Shown piece after piece: positions 1 to 9,965 of a DNA stretch of 64,000 nucleotides (the stretch's first letter is position 1; every line of letters begins with the position of its first letter). The notes under the pieces were generated by a model. That model saw only the letters and a program-made list of their open reading frames with translations, was not told the DNA's origin and did no database searches. The position numbers were made by a program, and so were the translations under genes. The stretch spans positions 893,501-957,500 of the forward strand of contig JBBBDQ010001275.1 in the NCBI GenBank assembly GCA_037127315.1, given 5' to 3'. This stretch comes from Ascarosepion bandense. Lineage: Eukaryota > Mollusca > Cephalopoda > Sepiida > Sepiidae.

Positions 1-300
1 TTAAGAATTATTTCTTGCACTATTCTTTCTCTGTTTAGCCCTTCCCAGGATATAACAATTATAATAGAGAGAATATATATGTTCTTCACTAATTGACAAC
101 ATAATTATTGTAAAAAAAAATTAAATAAGGCACTGTTAAAGAGCAAACACATGGCAATAGCATTAATAACTGGTAGTAAAGAGAATGAACTGAGCCAGCA
201 CTGCTTTGGTGTTTCTCTCTCAATGAGCGTGACAGGTGGGAAATATATATAATGGTCTTTATTATAACAGAGAGGATTAAAAATTAGTACATAGGCATTT

Positions 301-612
301 GGATAGGATATGCATTGTGGTGCATTGGATATCGGCTCGGAACGAGAAATTAGGGAGCTGAGTTCAAATTCCAGTTGAATTCATTGCATTCACTTACGCG
401 CAAATACCCTTGGGAAAGATATTAATCCATCTCTTCCCTCCAGTTATGGGTTAAATAACAGGACAGATTGGGTTCTATAGCCTTGGCTGGCAACCAATCT
501 ACCGCAGAAAGCAATGGCAACCTACTGCGGGATAATCTTCTGCCCAGTCAGTCATGTCTCTTTCGAGACATGATCGCCCAAGCGTGTATCACGTATGGCA
601 CTTAACTGACTG
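301..612 (+). mobile_element. SINE-A copy, full length, tRNA-derived, with target-site duplications
   Basis: This is the reference copy of the window's commonest SINE. The head has an A-box-like TGGTGCATTGGAT and a B-box-like GAGTTCAAATTCC, as in a tRNA-derived RNA polymerase III promoter. The body continues through TAAATAACAGGACAGATTGG and CTACCGCAGAAAGCAATGGC, then a 9-bp hairpin (TCATGTCTC/GAGACATGA, loop TTTC), then an ACTG-repeat tail. It is flanked by the perfect 12-bp duplication ACATAGGCATTT at 289-300 and 613-624, which shows retroposition and fixes the ends. No 5S-like module precedes this copy. The short open frames inside it are not genes. Confidence 0.85.
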
Positions 613-839
613 ACATAGGCATTTACATGGATTATTTTTATACAAGAGTATGACAAATTTAATAGCAATAGAAAATACTGATGAATTTTTAAACTTGAAT
701 ATATGCACAATAATTGTTTTAATTCATAACTAATTATTAAATAAACAGAAGCAGACTTCAAATAATAAAGTTCAATAGAAATTTTTTTTTACAGTAAAAT
801 GTATTCTTCATAAAGTCTGAGAACTGTTCAAGTTAGAGA

Positions 840-1130
840 GGATAGAAGAGGAAGATAATGGTTAATTCTAGACATGTTCTTGGGAGTCAGTTCCACAGAC
901 CAGTGGTCCACAGGAAGAAGCTGTTTGAGTGAAACTTACTTGTCACTAATGAAATACGGAGAGAATGTGGTTGTTTTACAATGAAAGTGGAATGGAAGAT
1001 CCTTGCTGTGTCGGTTAGAACTAATGAGACCAAGGAGTGTGGTTCATCTGACCTCGTTCCCTGAAAGTAGTGACAGAGCTTGTGACGTCCTGCCTGGGAG
1101 AAAGAGGTTGGAAGGGAGATGAGCATTTTA
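840..1130 (-). pseudogene. LINE C-terminal fragment (CR1/jockey-like)
   Basis: The minus strand encodes about 79 residues ending FFLWTTGLWN. This resembles the 'S..LSRTSRLWNSLP' segment near the C-terminus of the LINE-A and LINE-B reverse transcriptases seen elsewhere in the window. No catalytic motif is present. I read it as a short, old LINE relic; the family assignment rests on one motif only. Confidence 0.4.
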
Positions 1131-1321
1131 ACTCATTAAACAAAAAGATCAAGCAAAGGTCAGAGTACTTTATCAATTGATGAACATTACAGTAGATGAA
1201 AAATGTCTAAAGAAAGAATTAGAACACCTGACTGATTCAATAGCATGTACTCCTCCATGTCAAGCATAGTTGGGTTTGTTTTTAAAGAAACTTTTGACTG
1301 GTTTTCTTGGACATGGTTAAT

Positions 1322-1576
1322 ATATCCCGGAAAGGAATATCAGTGTAAAAATCAGTGGAAGAATGGTACTCGACACAGGAAATAGATGTAACGGATTTAT
1401 TGTACTACTGTACAATTAACAATAAGATATACATTAGCAATCAACGAGTAGGAACGGAATAGACTATCAAATAGAGAATGCCTTTGCCTAAGACGTTTGC
1501 TCTCTCTCTCCGCTTGTCACCGTCCTTTATAGTCTAGAGCATTCTATTCTCGGGGATGGCAGGATGTTCCACTATA
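1322..1576 (-). mobile_element. Solo-LTR-like element, copy 1
   Basis: Read on the minus strand it starts TGTTATAGTGGAAC and has a TATA-like CTATAAAGG about 45 bases in. Further on comes a short palindrome and an AATAAA-type signal (GTACAATAAATC), and it ends near CCGGGATATA. A similar 255-260-bp copy lies at 59836-60092 in the same orientation. TATA box, polyadenylation signal and repeated size fit a solo LTR, but no internal region of the same element is in the window. The outer end is not resolved. The first 57 bases of the window end in GGATATAACA and may be another, badly decayed end. Confidence 0.5.
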
Positions 1577-1824
1577 ACATAATAATACAAGGAAGAAAAA
1601 CTCCATGCCAAGGAGATTATTAACATTAAAGCTTCAAAATACATTTGTTTATATAGATTTTGAGTGTAGAAGAATATATAATAAATTTCATTTGCATTGA
1701 CACAAAACTATAAAAGCCATTCGTAATATTGTGTACCTCCCACTCACCTATGAACAAAGAAAAATATGCAGTATGTATAGAAGTTTTGTTTTCTTCTTTC
1801 TATGCTGTGTCCTTTTAGAATGTA

Positions 1825-2448
1825 GGCATTTATAGATTTCCACTAGCCCCAATCCCTTGTCACTCTTAATATTTTTCCTCTTGGTATCTCTCCCAGACCC
1901 TGCTCTATCATCCACCTGCTCAAGCCCATTAGGTAGGTCTCACATAGCTTTCCCCAGTATCTCTTTCCCTCTATCCATCTCATGATTATCAGGTTCTCCG
2001 AGCCCTCCCTTCTCATTATGCATCCCCAATACCTCAGGTATCTTTTCCTGATGCTAAATATAAGTTCTCTTTTTGTTTGTATTCTCTCCGAAACCTTGTT
2101 GTTGATCACATTTGTCCATAGTATCCTCAGCATCCTTCTGTATAAACAATATTTTTGTTACTTCAAGTCTCTCCTTCATCCTTGAGTAGATTGTCCAGCA
2201 TTCACTGCCATATAGGAGGACTGATATTAAGCAACAGTTCAGCACTCTTTTTTTTGTTTGTTGCTTCAAGTCTCTTCTTCATCTTTGAGGAGATTGTCCA
2301 GCATTCACTGCCATATAGGAGGACTGATATTAAGCAACAGTTCAGCACTCTTTTCTTTGTTTGTTGCTTCAAGTCTCTTCTTTGTCTTTGAGGAGATTGT
2401 CTAGCATTCACTGCCATATAAGAGAACAGATATAACATAATAGTCCAG
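1825..2448 (-). pseudogene. RTE-type LINE relic (endonuclease/reverse transcriptase C-terminus) with 103-bp tandem triplication
   Basis: The minus strand encodes pieces typical of the C-terminal part of RTE-like endonuclease/reverse transcriptases: SVLLYGSECWTISS, KMKKRLEAT, RILWTNV and NIRKR-like segments, then a region around GLSRWMIEQGLGE. Frameshifts break it. The segment with YGSECWTI is present three times: the motif GTC(C/T)AGCATTCACTGCCATAT recurs at 2193, 2296 and 2399, a period of 103 bp. As 103 is not a multiple of three, the triplication itself breaks the frame. A SINE-A splits its right end, and the relic resumes at 2786. Confidence 0.75.
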
Positions 2449-2785
2449 TCAGTCAGTCAGTCAGTTAAGTGCCATATGTGATACACGCTTGGGCGATCAT
2501 GTCTCGAAAGAGACATGACTGACTGGGCAAAAGATTATCCCGCAGTAGGTTGCCATTGCTTTCTGCGGTAGACTGGCTGCCGACCAAGGCTATAGAACCC
2601 AATCTGTCCTGTTATTTAAGCCATAACTGGAAGGAAGAGATGGATTAATACCTTTCCCAGGGGTATTTACGCGTAAGTGAATGCAATGAATTCAGCTGGA
2701 ATTCGAACTCGACTCCCTGATTTCTTGTTCCGAGCCGATATCCAATGCACCACAACGCACATCCTCCAGTCCAGTACACATCCTC
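2449..2785 (-). mobile_element. SINE-A copy inserted into RTE-type LINE
   Basis: All SINE-A landmarks are present on the minus strand: the ACTG tail (expanded as CAGT repeats at 2449-2466), the GAGACATGA hairpin, CTGCGGTAGACTGG and the tRNA-like head near 2740. It is flanked by TAATAGTCCAG (2438-2448) and TAATAGTTCAG (2786-2796), an 11-bp target-site duplication with one mismatch. The LINE sequence CAGTTCAGCACTCTTTT continues on the right flank, so the LINE was there first. Confidence 0.8.
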
Positions 2786-3058
2786 TAATAGTTCAGCACA
2801 CTTTTGATAAAAAGAGTAGAGTAATTGTGTACTACATGACCTTGTCAATGGCTGAATCATATGTGCTAAGCTTAGGATACATAGAGTTTTGAATTCAGAG
2901 CTTTTCTTCTCCTAAACTTTTTGCTAAACAAGTATATCTCAGTATTCCTTGTTATTTTAAGCCAGAGCTACTATGGTAACTGCCCTGACAAGCTTTTTTA
3001 ACAGGTGCCTCAATTACATAAATTTACGCTTGCTACTAAATTGGCATATAGTTCACAC

Positions 3059-3597
3059 CTTTTTTTTTTTTTTTTTAATTGTATCACCCCCGAGCAAGGC
3101 GGTAACGCCACTGATGTGCAGGGGGCTACATAATAGTGAAAAGATTGGAAAAGAGAAAGCCGAAAACCACATCCTAAACAGGGAACAAGGGATGAGCCTC
3201 TTAACCTGTTCAATAGATGAGGGTGGAGTGTGAACCGGGCGATAGATAGACCTATCTACTCTAATTGGGAAAAAAGAAAAGAAAAGAGTGAAAAGATTGG
3301 AAAGAGAAAGCCGGAAACCACATCCTAAACAGGGAACAAGGGATGAGCCTCTTAACCTGTTCAATAGAAGAGGGTGGAGTGTGAACCGGGCGATAGATAG
3401 ACCTATCTACTCCAATTGGGAAAAAAAAAACAAAGTGAGAAGATTGGCAAAGAGAAAGCCAGAAACCACATCCTAAACAGGGAACAAGGGATGATCCTCT
3501 TAACCTGTTCAATAGACGTGGGTGGATTGTGAACCGGGCGATAGATAGACCTATCTACTCCAATTGATAGACCTACTGTTAAAATAGATAAATACAA
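3059..3597 (-). mobile_element. LINE-A 3' end with ~150-bp minisatellite
   Basis: The left edge is a T-run followed by ATTGTATCACCCCCGAGCAAGG and CTGATGTGCAGGGGGCTAC. On the minus strand this is the LINE-A 3' terminus with its TGATTAAAA tail. Next to it, a unit starting near GTGAAAAGATTGG repeats at 3136, 3288 and 3435 (periods 152 and 147 bp). Each unit ends in GTGAACCGGGCGATAGATAG. Open frames in several phases run through the repeat only because it lacks stops; I do not call them genes. Confidence 0.75.
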
Positions 3598-3599
3598 CC

Positions 3600-3862
3600 A
3601 CCACTTCTACTCTGGCAGCTTCTTTTCTCGCACTTCCCACTTGTTGAAATCCCTTCCATTTACTTGCTCCCCTGATGACTACAATCTTCAAAAATTTAAA
3701 TACAACATCAATTGCAATCTTTTATTTCCTAAATCTCGTTCATCTTTTGTCCTTTCCTCAATCCTCCTTATACTCTGTTTTTTCTATCACTTTCATTCCC
3801 TGTCGCACCCTGTGTACGAGTAGAATTTCTACCTTGCTTGGGATGAAATGATTAAAAAAGAA
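3600..3862 (+). pseudogene. LINE-A C-terminal and 3' UTR fragment
   Basis: The plus strand decodes to the end of the LINE-A protein (…SLPFTCSPDDYNLQKFKYN, compare SLPYSCFPDGYDLQKFKCK in the 16-kb copy). The 3' UTR follows, with CTTGCTTGGGATGAAATG and the terminal ATTAAAAAAG tail. It is 5'-truncated, as usual for LINEs. Its 5' side abuts the 5' side of the minus-strand copy at 3059-3597. Confidence 0.75.
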
Positions 3863-3904
3863 AAGAGTTTAGGATTTACATGTACACCCAAATGATCACC
3901 AGGC

Positions 3905-4140
3905 TGAGATTAAATTGAAGGTCCTGCACATGCATGGAACTTCCGTTTACTTGCTTCAATATTAAAAAATTTATATGCAATGTCAATCTCCATCTTCTGT
4001 CTTTCATTCATATTTTGTCCTTTCCTCAATTCTCCCAATACTCAGTCTTTTCTCTCACTTTCACTCCCTATAACCCCGTGTACTAGTGAGATTCTCCACC
4101 CTGCTTGGTGGGGGAGGGGGAGGAGTAATAAAAAAGAGAA
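3905..4140 (+). mobile_element. LINE-A 3' UTR fragment, second tandem copy
   Basis: It repeats the last part of the preceding element in diverged form (CTTCCGTTTACTTGCTTCAA, TCATTCATATTTTGTCC, CTTTCCTCAATTCTCC). It ends CCCTGCTTGGTGGGGGAGGG followed by AATAAAAAAG. Coding sequence is nearly gone. Confidence 0.65.
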
Positions 4141-4268
4141 AAGAAGGATTCATACCTTTTCTTAAAGAAATTTGTGCAGAAGGGAATGTAACAAACTTGG
4201 CGGGGACTGAAACTCAGTTTGCCCATTTCTTGTCCCAAGGCGCTAACCACTGCACCACGTGCATATAC
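4141..4268 (-). mobile_element. tRNA-derived SINE fragment
   Basis: The minus strand has an A-box-like GTGGTGCAGTGGTTAGCGCC and a B-box-like GAGTTTCAGTCCCC at tRNA-like spacing. A body similar to the SINE-A middle part (GCACAAATTTC…GGTATGAATCC) follows. The tail is missing, where it abuts the A-rich end of LINE-A. Confidence 0.55.
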
Positions 4269-4391
4269 AGTTTAGAGAGGACTGCATTTTTAAAACAATT
4301 TTTCAAATTGGTTTTTGTTCCTCTGTCTTTTGCCTGATGAACTTCCTGATACCGAATCAATCATCACCAAATAACAATGATAAATATATTA

Positions 4392-4431
4392 CAGTGCCCC
4401 CACCCACCCACACCCACACACACACACACAC
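4392..4431 (+). repeat. CA-rich microsatellite
   Basis: A run of CCCACCCACACCC leads into CA repeats. Confidence 0.8.
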
Positions 4432-4589
4432 AAAAACATCAAGTAATAAAGATACAGGGAAGTTGTGTTTGTTCTAAAGATAAATAAAATATAAATATAT
4501 AGACAAATCAAAAAACATATGAAGTGAACATGTCTCCTCCACCCAATGCCTGTATACAGAACTCTGCTTTTTTTGCTCTATCTAATCTA

Positions 4590-4620
4590 AATCTAAACTT
4601 ATTTATAAATGGAACTTTGT

Positions 4621-4666
<46 letters not shown>

Positions 4667-5125
4667 GTGTTTGTTAAATATAGACTCCGAAATGGCTGAA
4701 CCGATTTTCTTGAAAATTTACACAGTTGTAATATAAGCGTCTGCAAGTGTTCTTAGCTAGGTTTTGTGTCGAGGTACTCCCGATAAATATCGAAAATCGA
4801 TAATCAAAAAAATCGGGTTATAGAAGGAGTGGTCCGATTTTAATCAAATTTGATACACTCATAGACAAAGACATAAGAAACGATATTCAGAAGTTTCAAG
4901 GTTGCAGTTCTTACAATAGTGCAGAAAATTTGATATCGATACCAGGGAATCAAAATTTGACATACATCCATTCATTTTTATTTCAATCTACGGTTTCGCT
5001 TTAACTGGAAACAACTATTGCTTTTTAGACTTTTGTGCCAACGTCCAAAGAGTTTGAGCTCCAGGACCATGGATTAGTTCTAAAGCTTTCATTACACCTG
5101 AGCAATGCTGGGCTATCCTGCTAGT
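4590..5125 (-). mobile_element. ACTAGC element, near full length, with internal TG microsatellite
   Basis: On the minus strand it starts ACTAGCAGGATAGCCCAGC, contains AATCCATGGTCCTGGAGCTC and AAAATCGGTTCAGCC, and ends TTATAAATAAGTTTAGAT. A TG repeat (4617-4658) sits just inside the 3' end, where other copies have CA repeats. No open frame of note. Ends were defined by comparison with the copies at 21683 and 48741. Its class is uncertain; a non-autonomous element is most likely. Confidence 0.65.
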
Positions 5126-5232
5126 TGTATATATGTGGGAGCATGTGTGAGTGTTTAGAACATGAAAATTCTCACCATGAACCTCAGTTTCAAATCTAAT
5201 CACACCATGGATTACCTTGAGTCATGTGAATA

Positions 5233-5805
5233 AAATCATGTAGATGGAACTGCTTGAAAGTCATCTTTGATTGTGTTCACTTGAAGTCACAAGTCATTGT
5301 GATTGAGAGAGTGAGCGTATGAGCCTTGTTCTAGTACCAGATTGTGTACTCTCTCCAGAAAAACGTATTTATGGTCAGGTCAGCATAGTTTCAATATGAA
5401 CTAAATGTTGGCCATGTGTAGTAGAAGAAATGAAAATGTGCCTGAACAACTGTCTGCAACAGGGAAGAGCTAATCATCCTAGTAGACAAGTACACTTGGA
5501 AATGAGCAGCTGGATATTAAATTGTGTAGTTGAAACTGTTTGGAAGTCATCAGTAATTGTGTTAGCTCATAGTCACAAGTCATCGTGATCGAGAGTTTGA
5601 ACGTAATAGCCTTATTCTGGCACCAGATTGTGTACTCTCTCCAGGAAAATGTATCTAAGGTCTGTTCAGCATAATTTCAGTCTGAACCAGAAATTCGTTC
5701 TGTGAAGTTGAAGAAATGCAAATGTGCCTAAACAACTGTCTGAAACAGAGATTAGCTAATCATCCTAGCAGACAGGTGTACTTGCAAATGAACAGCTGAC
5801 TATTA
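5233..5805. repeat. Direct repeat, two units of ~286 bp
   Basis: Unit 1 (5233-5518) and unit 2 (5519-5805) share GTCACAAGTCAT, CCAGATTGTGTACTCTCTCC and AGCTAATCATCCTAG at matching places. A third, decayed version seems split between 6060-6175 and 6715-6925. No protein family recognised. Confidence 0.7.
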
Positions 5806-5899
5806 AATTAAAATTATTGGGATTAGTGTTCCTTCTATGTTACAAGGCCATTTTGAAGTTTGGGATTAAAAGAAAAAAAGAAAAAGATAAAATTGTAGT

Positions 5900-6150
5900 T
5901 GAGTGGTTAGAACATCAGCATTCTCTTTATGAGGACTGGGTTCAAATCTCCCCATAGTTGATTTCTAAAGGAGGTGACTTCTTGATCATATTGATCTAAA
6001 AAAAAACAATGGGATACCATTGCAAAGCGCCTGAAAACACTGACACGGGCTGACCCTAGTCATGTGAGAAAAATTGGAGAGACAGAACTGTTCAGAATTG
6101 GTTGATGATTGTCTTAACATTAAGTCAAACAAGTCAGCATGACTGAGGGT
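5900..6150 (+). mobile_element. Diverged tRNA-like SINE
   Basis: GTGGTTAGAACATCAGCATT followed by GGGTTCAAATCTCC resembles A- and B-box spacing of a tRNA-derived SINE head. The body reads into CATGTGAGAAAAATTGGAGAG, which also starts the 5.2-kb repeat units. Confidence 0.4.
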
Positions 6151-7460
6151 TTTGAGCATCCTGGCCTTGTTCAGAACTGTTGTTTATGTAGTGATATCAG
6201 TGCCAGCCAATATCTTGTTAAATAAAAAAGCTGGAACTGTCACAAAAAGAATCTCTCAGACATTTATTTGCCCTGATGACTATCAGCTAAGTGAAGTGGT
6301 CCTGACAAGGACTATGGCAAACAACCCTTATAAAGAAAGTCATTGAATGAAGATAAATTACTTTTTTTAGACAAAGATGACAAAACGAAGAACAATGTCT
6401 TTATAAAACGGTGAACATTACCTGTGAAAAAGACAGTGGCACAGAGTGACAAGAAGATTGCTTTGTATCAGTGGGAAAGGGAAGATGCCTGTTAAACTGT
6501 TCACCTCTCCCATCATGTTTAATCTGTGCCTTGCTTATCTATAGCAGTAGGTTACAACCTAAGCATAAAATCTGCTTGCTGCTACAAATTCTCATTGTCG
6601 TAATTTGTGGGTAACATTCTAGCCGGGGGGGGGGGGGTACTTTTAAGCTACAAGCATTTGAATGGAAGAAGTTTCACACTGAGAACAAATCTTGTGTCTA
6701 GTCAGAGCTGCAACTCTGCTGTGACACTGAACTAAATGTGCTCTCTCTTTCAGAAACTGCAACTAAGGTCAGCATAGTACAGTTGCAGTAAAGACAATAG
6801 GGTGGCCTGTGGGTGTTGAGAAAATGCAGTTATGTCTGAGTAGAGGTCTGCAACAGGGATTGGCTAGCCCTCCTAGAAGACAATCATACTTGAAAAACAA
6901 GCAACCAACTATTCACTGTATGTAGTCTTTGTTGAATAAAACTTAAATTTGGTTTTATTGCAGTCACACAAAATTAGTTTCTTATGTGATCAGTTTCTGG
7001 CAGAAGAGAAATAAGTCATTAAAAAAAGTAAAGACAAAAGCCTAAGAAGAACATTTTGTTCAACGGCAATGTCCATTTTCTTGAAAAGTTGAAAAGAAGC
7101 AAAGAATAAATGGAACATCAGTGCCAGTCATTGTTCAAAAATGGGACGGCAACATTGTCTTTGACAATGAGAAAGCATGCGTAACATCAACTGCAAAAGA
7201 CAATGGCAGTTGCATGCATCTGTGCTTATTTTTGCTTTGTGTCCTAATAAAGAGAAAACATTCTTATGTCGATTATTTTTTCACTCAATTCTTCATTTAT
7301 TGTTTCTAGAATTACGTTGGTGAAACCTCATGGGGGAGGGGACGAGAAAAGAAACTGGCAGAAAAAGAAATCAAGAATTATTATTTCATTACTTTTAGGT
7401 ATGTGTTGTATTGGGGAGGTTCCGTTGTATAAAGAAAAGTGAGAAAAATTTGAAGAAAGA
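6151..7460. other. No gene recognised; decayed repeats
   Basis: It includes a diverged third unit of the 5.2-kb repeat and a run of thirteen G at 6625-6637. The two open frames of 62-64 codons have no recognisable motif. Confidence 0.5.
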
Positions 7461-7464
7461 AGAG

Positions 7465-8430
7465 TCAAAATGTGACAAGGAGAGATGTTAAAATTAGAAG
7501 TGGGAGAGAAAAATGAAGAAAGAGAAAGTGAAGCCCAAAAAAGAAGAAAGCAGAGGAAGAGAGGAGGAGAGCGAAAGAAAAAAGAATGAAAACAGAAAAG
7601 TGAAAAGAGAGAAAAAAGTGAAAACGATTGAGTAGAGAGAGAGAGAGAGAGAGAGCGAGAAAAATAAGTGAAGGGGAGAAAAAGAGAAATAAGTGAAGGG
7701 GAGAAAGAGAAAAATAAATAAAGGGGAGAAAGAGAAAAATAAATAAAGGGGAGAAAGAGAAAAATAAATAAAGGGGAGAAAGAGAAAAATAAATAAAGGG
7801 GAGAAAGAGAAAAATAAATAAAGGGGAGAAAGAGAAAAATAAATAAAGGGGAGAAAGAGAGAAATAAATAAAGGGGAGAAAGAGAGAAATAAGTGAAGGG
7901 GAGAAAGAGAGAAATAAGTGAAGGGGAGAAAGAGAGAAATAAGTGAAGGGGAGAAAGAGAGAAATAAGTGAAGGGGAGAAAGAGAGAAATAAATAAAGGG
8001 GAGAAAGAGAGAAATAAATAAAGGGGAGAAAGAGAGAAATAAATAAAAGGGAGAAAGAGAGAAATAAATAAAAGGGAGAAAGAGAGAAATAAATAAAGGG
8101 GAGAAAGAGAGAAATAAATAAAGGGGAGAAAGAGAGAAATAATGAAGGGGAGAAAGAGAGAAATAATGGGGAAGGGGAAAGAAAGAGAAATAAATAAATA
8201 AAGGGGAAAAGAGAGAAATAAATAAAGGGGAAAAGAGAGAAATAAATAAAGGGGAAAAGAGAGAAATAAATAAAGGGGAAAAGAGAGAAATAAATAAAGG
8301 GGAAAAGAGAGAAATAAATAAAGGGGAAAAGAGAGAAATAAATGAAGGGGAGAAAGAGAGAAATAAGTGAAGGGGAGAAAGAGAGAAATAAGTGAAGGGG
8401 AGAAAGAGAGAAATAAGTGAAGGGGAGTTG
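7465..8430. repeat. Purine-rich minisatellite, 26-bp and 24-bp units
   Basis: From about 7650 a 26-bp unit (GAGAAAGAG plus AAATAAATAAAGGGG variants) repeats about 20 times, then a 24-bp variant near 8200-8340, then 26 bp again. A 347-codon open frame on the minus strand is a by-product: three 26-bp units read as a 26-residue Phe/Ser/Leu/Pro repeat. I do not call it a gene. Confidence 0.9.
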
Positions 8431-9700
8431 TTGTTGTTTCTTGAATTCCAGCAACTGCTGATGTAACTGTATTTTAACTTTTTGGGCTAATAATTTTTCC
8501 ATAATCAAGAACTAGTGTTTTTTTTTTTTTCTTTATTATACAGCAAAGAAAAAATAGCACCAACGTGGTTCTAATTTTTCACTACATACAAAAAAGGTAT
8601 TTTTCAATTCACCGTAGTCACTGTTAGAACTCACCATTAATGGTTATCATATCATGCCTTGACTGAATCTAACAATACTCTAATGAATATTCTATAAAAC
8701 CACTTTCTGAATTCTTGAGTTCTATATTTAAGGCATCTTGCATGGTTCATTTGTTTGATTGGGTTGTCTTATTGACTCTACAACACAGATTCTGATCAGA
8801 TATTTCATATCCATCATTTATTGTAACAAATATATATGTTGTATGCCTACCTATATACAAGAATGGGATATTCCTATCCTCTTAAATATGTGGACACTAT
8901 TGGGAATAGAGCAGAGTGATCATACTAGATCCAAGCTCTCTCTTAGTTAACTTTCTGCTTTTGAGCAGAGAGGGACTCAGACAAGGCTCCACAAAGGAGT
9001 AGAGTCTTGTCTGGCATGAACAGACAAGAGCCCAACATTAGCTTTAAGCTGGATCTACAGGATATTTTTGGCTGAGCTTAACGGCTTTGAATTCCCACTT
9101 TAATTGATCTTGTGTTGCATCCGCCTTGGTGGGAAGATGGTAAAAAGTGATTATACTGACTAGCAGTTAACTAGCAGTGTATCTACTTTGCATAATGTTT
9201 GAATCTGGTATTTGTTGATATACTACTATTCCCAATCTCCATTCTGATAATTACTCAAGCAGTAACCCTTTAGGGTTACAACGTTATATGTACTCCATGT
9301 TAAGTAAAATGTCTTGTTAATACATTTTATATAATCAAAGTTGTTTATAGAATTGATATTTAGATTCCAACAAGTTACTAGAATCAATTAATAGAAAGCA
9401 ACTTCTGCATTCCCACTGTCTATCCAAAGATATATTTTTAATGTACAACAGATGTTGTGACAGGTAATGCTAATAGATATATTTTTAAATTTTATTAACT
9501 GTAAAAAATTTAGAAATTGGCCATAATGTTTTTAAGTAGCAAGGGTGTTATGATAACCACTTTCTTTAGATTTTTCTCTTGTTTTGATAAAGCTTGTAAA
9601 GAGAAATTCAAAACATCAACAAGGAAAAAAAAATAAAATATCTAACTGGTTTTTACATATTGCATCTTGTATGTTTTCAGATACAGCATATCAGTTATCA
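8431..9700. other. No feature recognised
   Basis: AT-rich unique-looking sequence. A somewhat GC-richer patch at 8930-9140 has no usable open frame and no match to the repeat families of the window. Confidence 0.5.
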
Positions 9701-9701
9701 T

Positions 9702-9722
9702 TTATATATATATATATATAAT
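9702..9722. repeat. AT microsatellite
   Basis: Uninterrupted TA repeat. Confidence 0.9.
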
Positions 9723-9965
9723 AAAAAATATATTGCACTTAATGTCATAAAATCTAATAAAGCCAAAACAAATTCTGATCAATATTTATAATAAAGACCA
9801 AAGCCAGCTCAAGGTACTGGCATCTCGTGCAGTCATCTGGGTTGCTATCAAGGCTGAGTGTGTCATCATGACGCCATGGCATGAGATTAGGATATTAAAA
9901 AACCAATGCTTCTAAAAACATACCTGCAGTCATCCATGACTCAAGACAAATTTGATTCTTTGGCT

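Noticed and set aside
1..57. Possible LTR end in plus orientation (GGATATAACA)
   Set aside because: Too short and cut by the window edge; noted only under the solo LTR entry.
887..1126. A 79-codon frame considered as a host exon
   Set aside because: The C-terminal motif fits the end of a CR1/jockey-like polymerase better; no splice context.
3010..3597. Several 60-103-codon frames with a repeated 'MNRLRGSSLVPCLGCGF' motif
   Set aside because: The motif is the LINE-A 3' UTR minisatellite read in different frames; the same DNA has frames on both strands.
7650..8420. Regular short repeats that might suggest a CRISPR array
   Set aside because: Head-to-tail units without unique spacers, in a eukaryotic genome.
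7465..8508. 347-codon open frame, the second longest in the window, rich in Phe, Ser, Leu and Pro
   Set aside because: It is the translation of a 26-bp minisatellite; the repeat has no stop on that strand, and the protein has no non-repeat part of substance.
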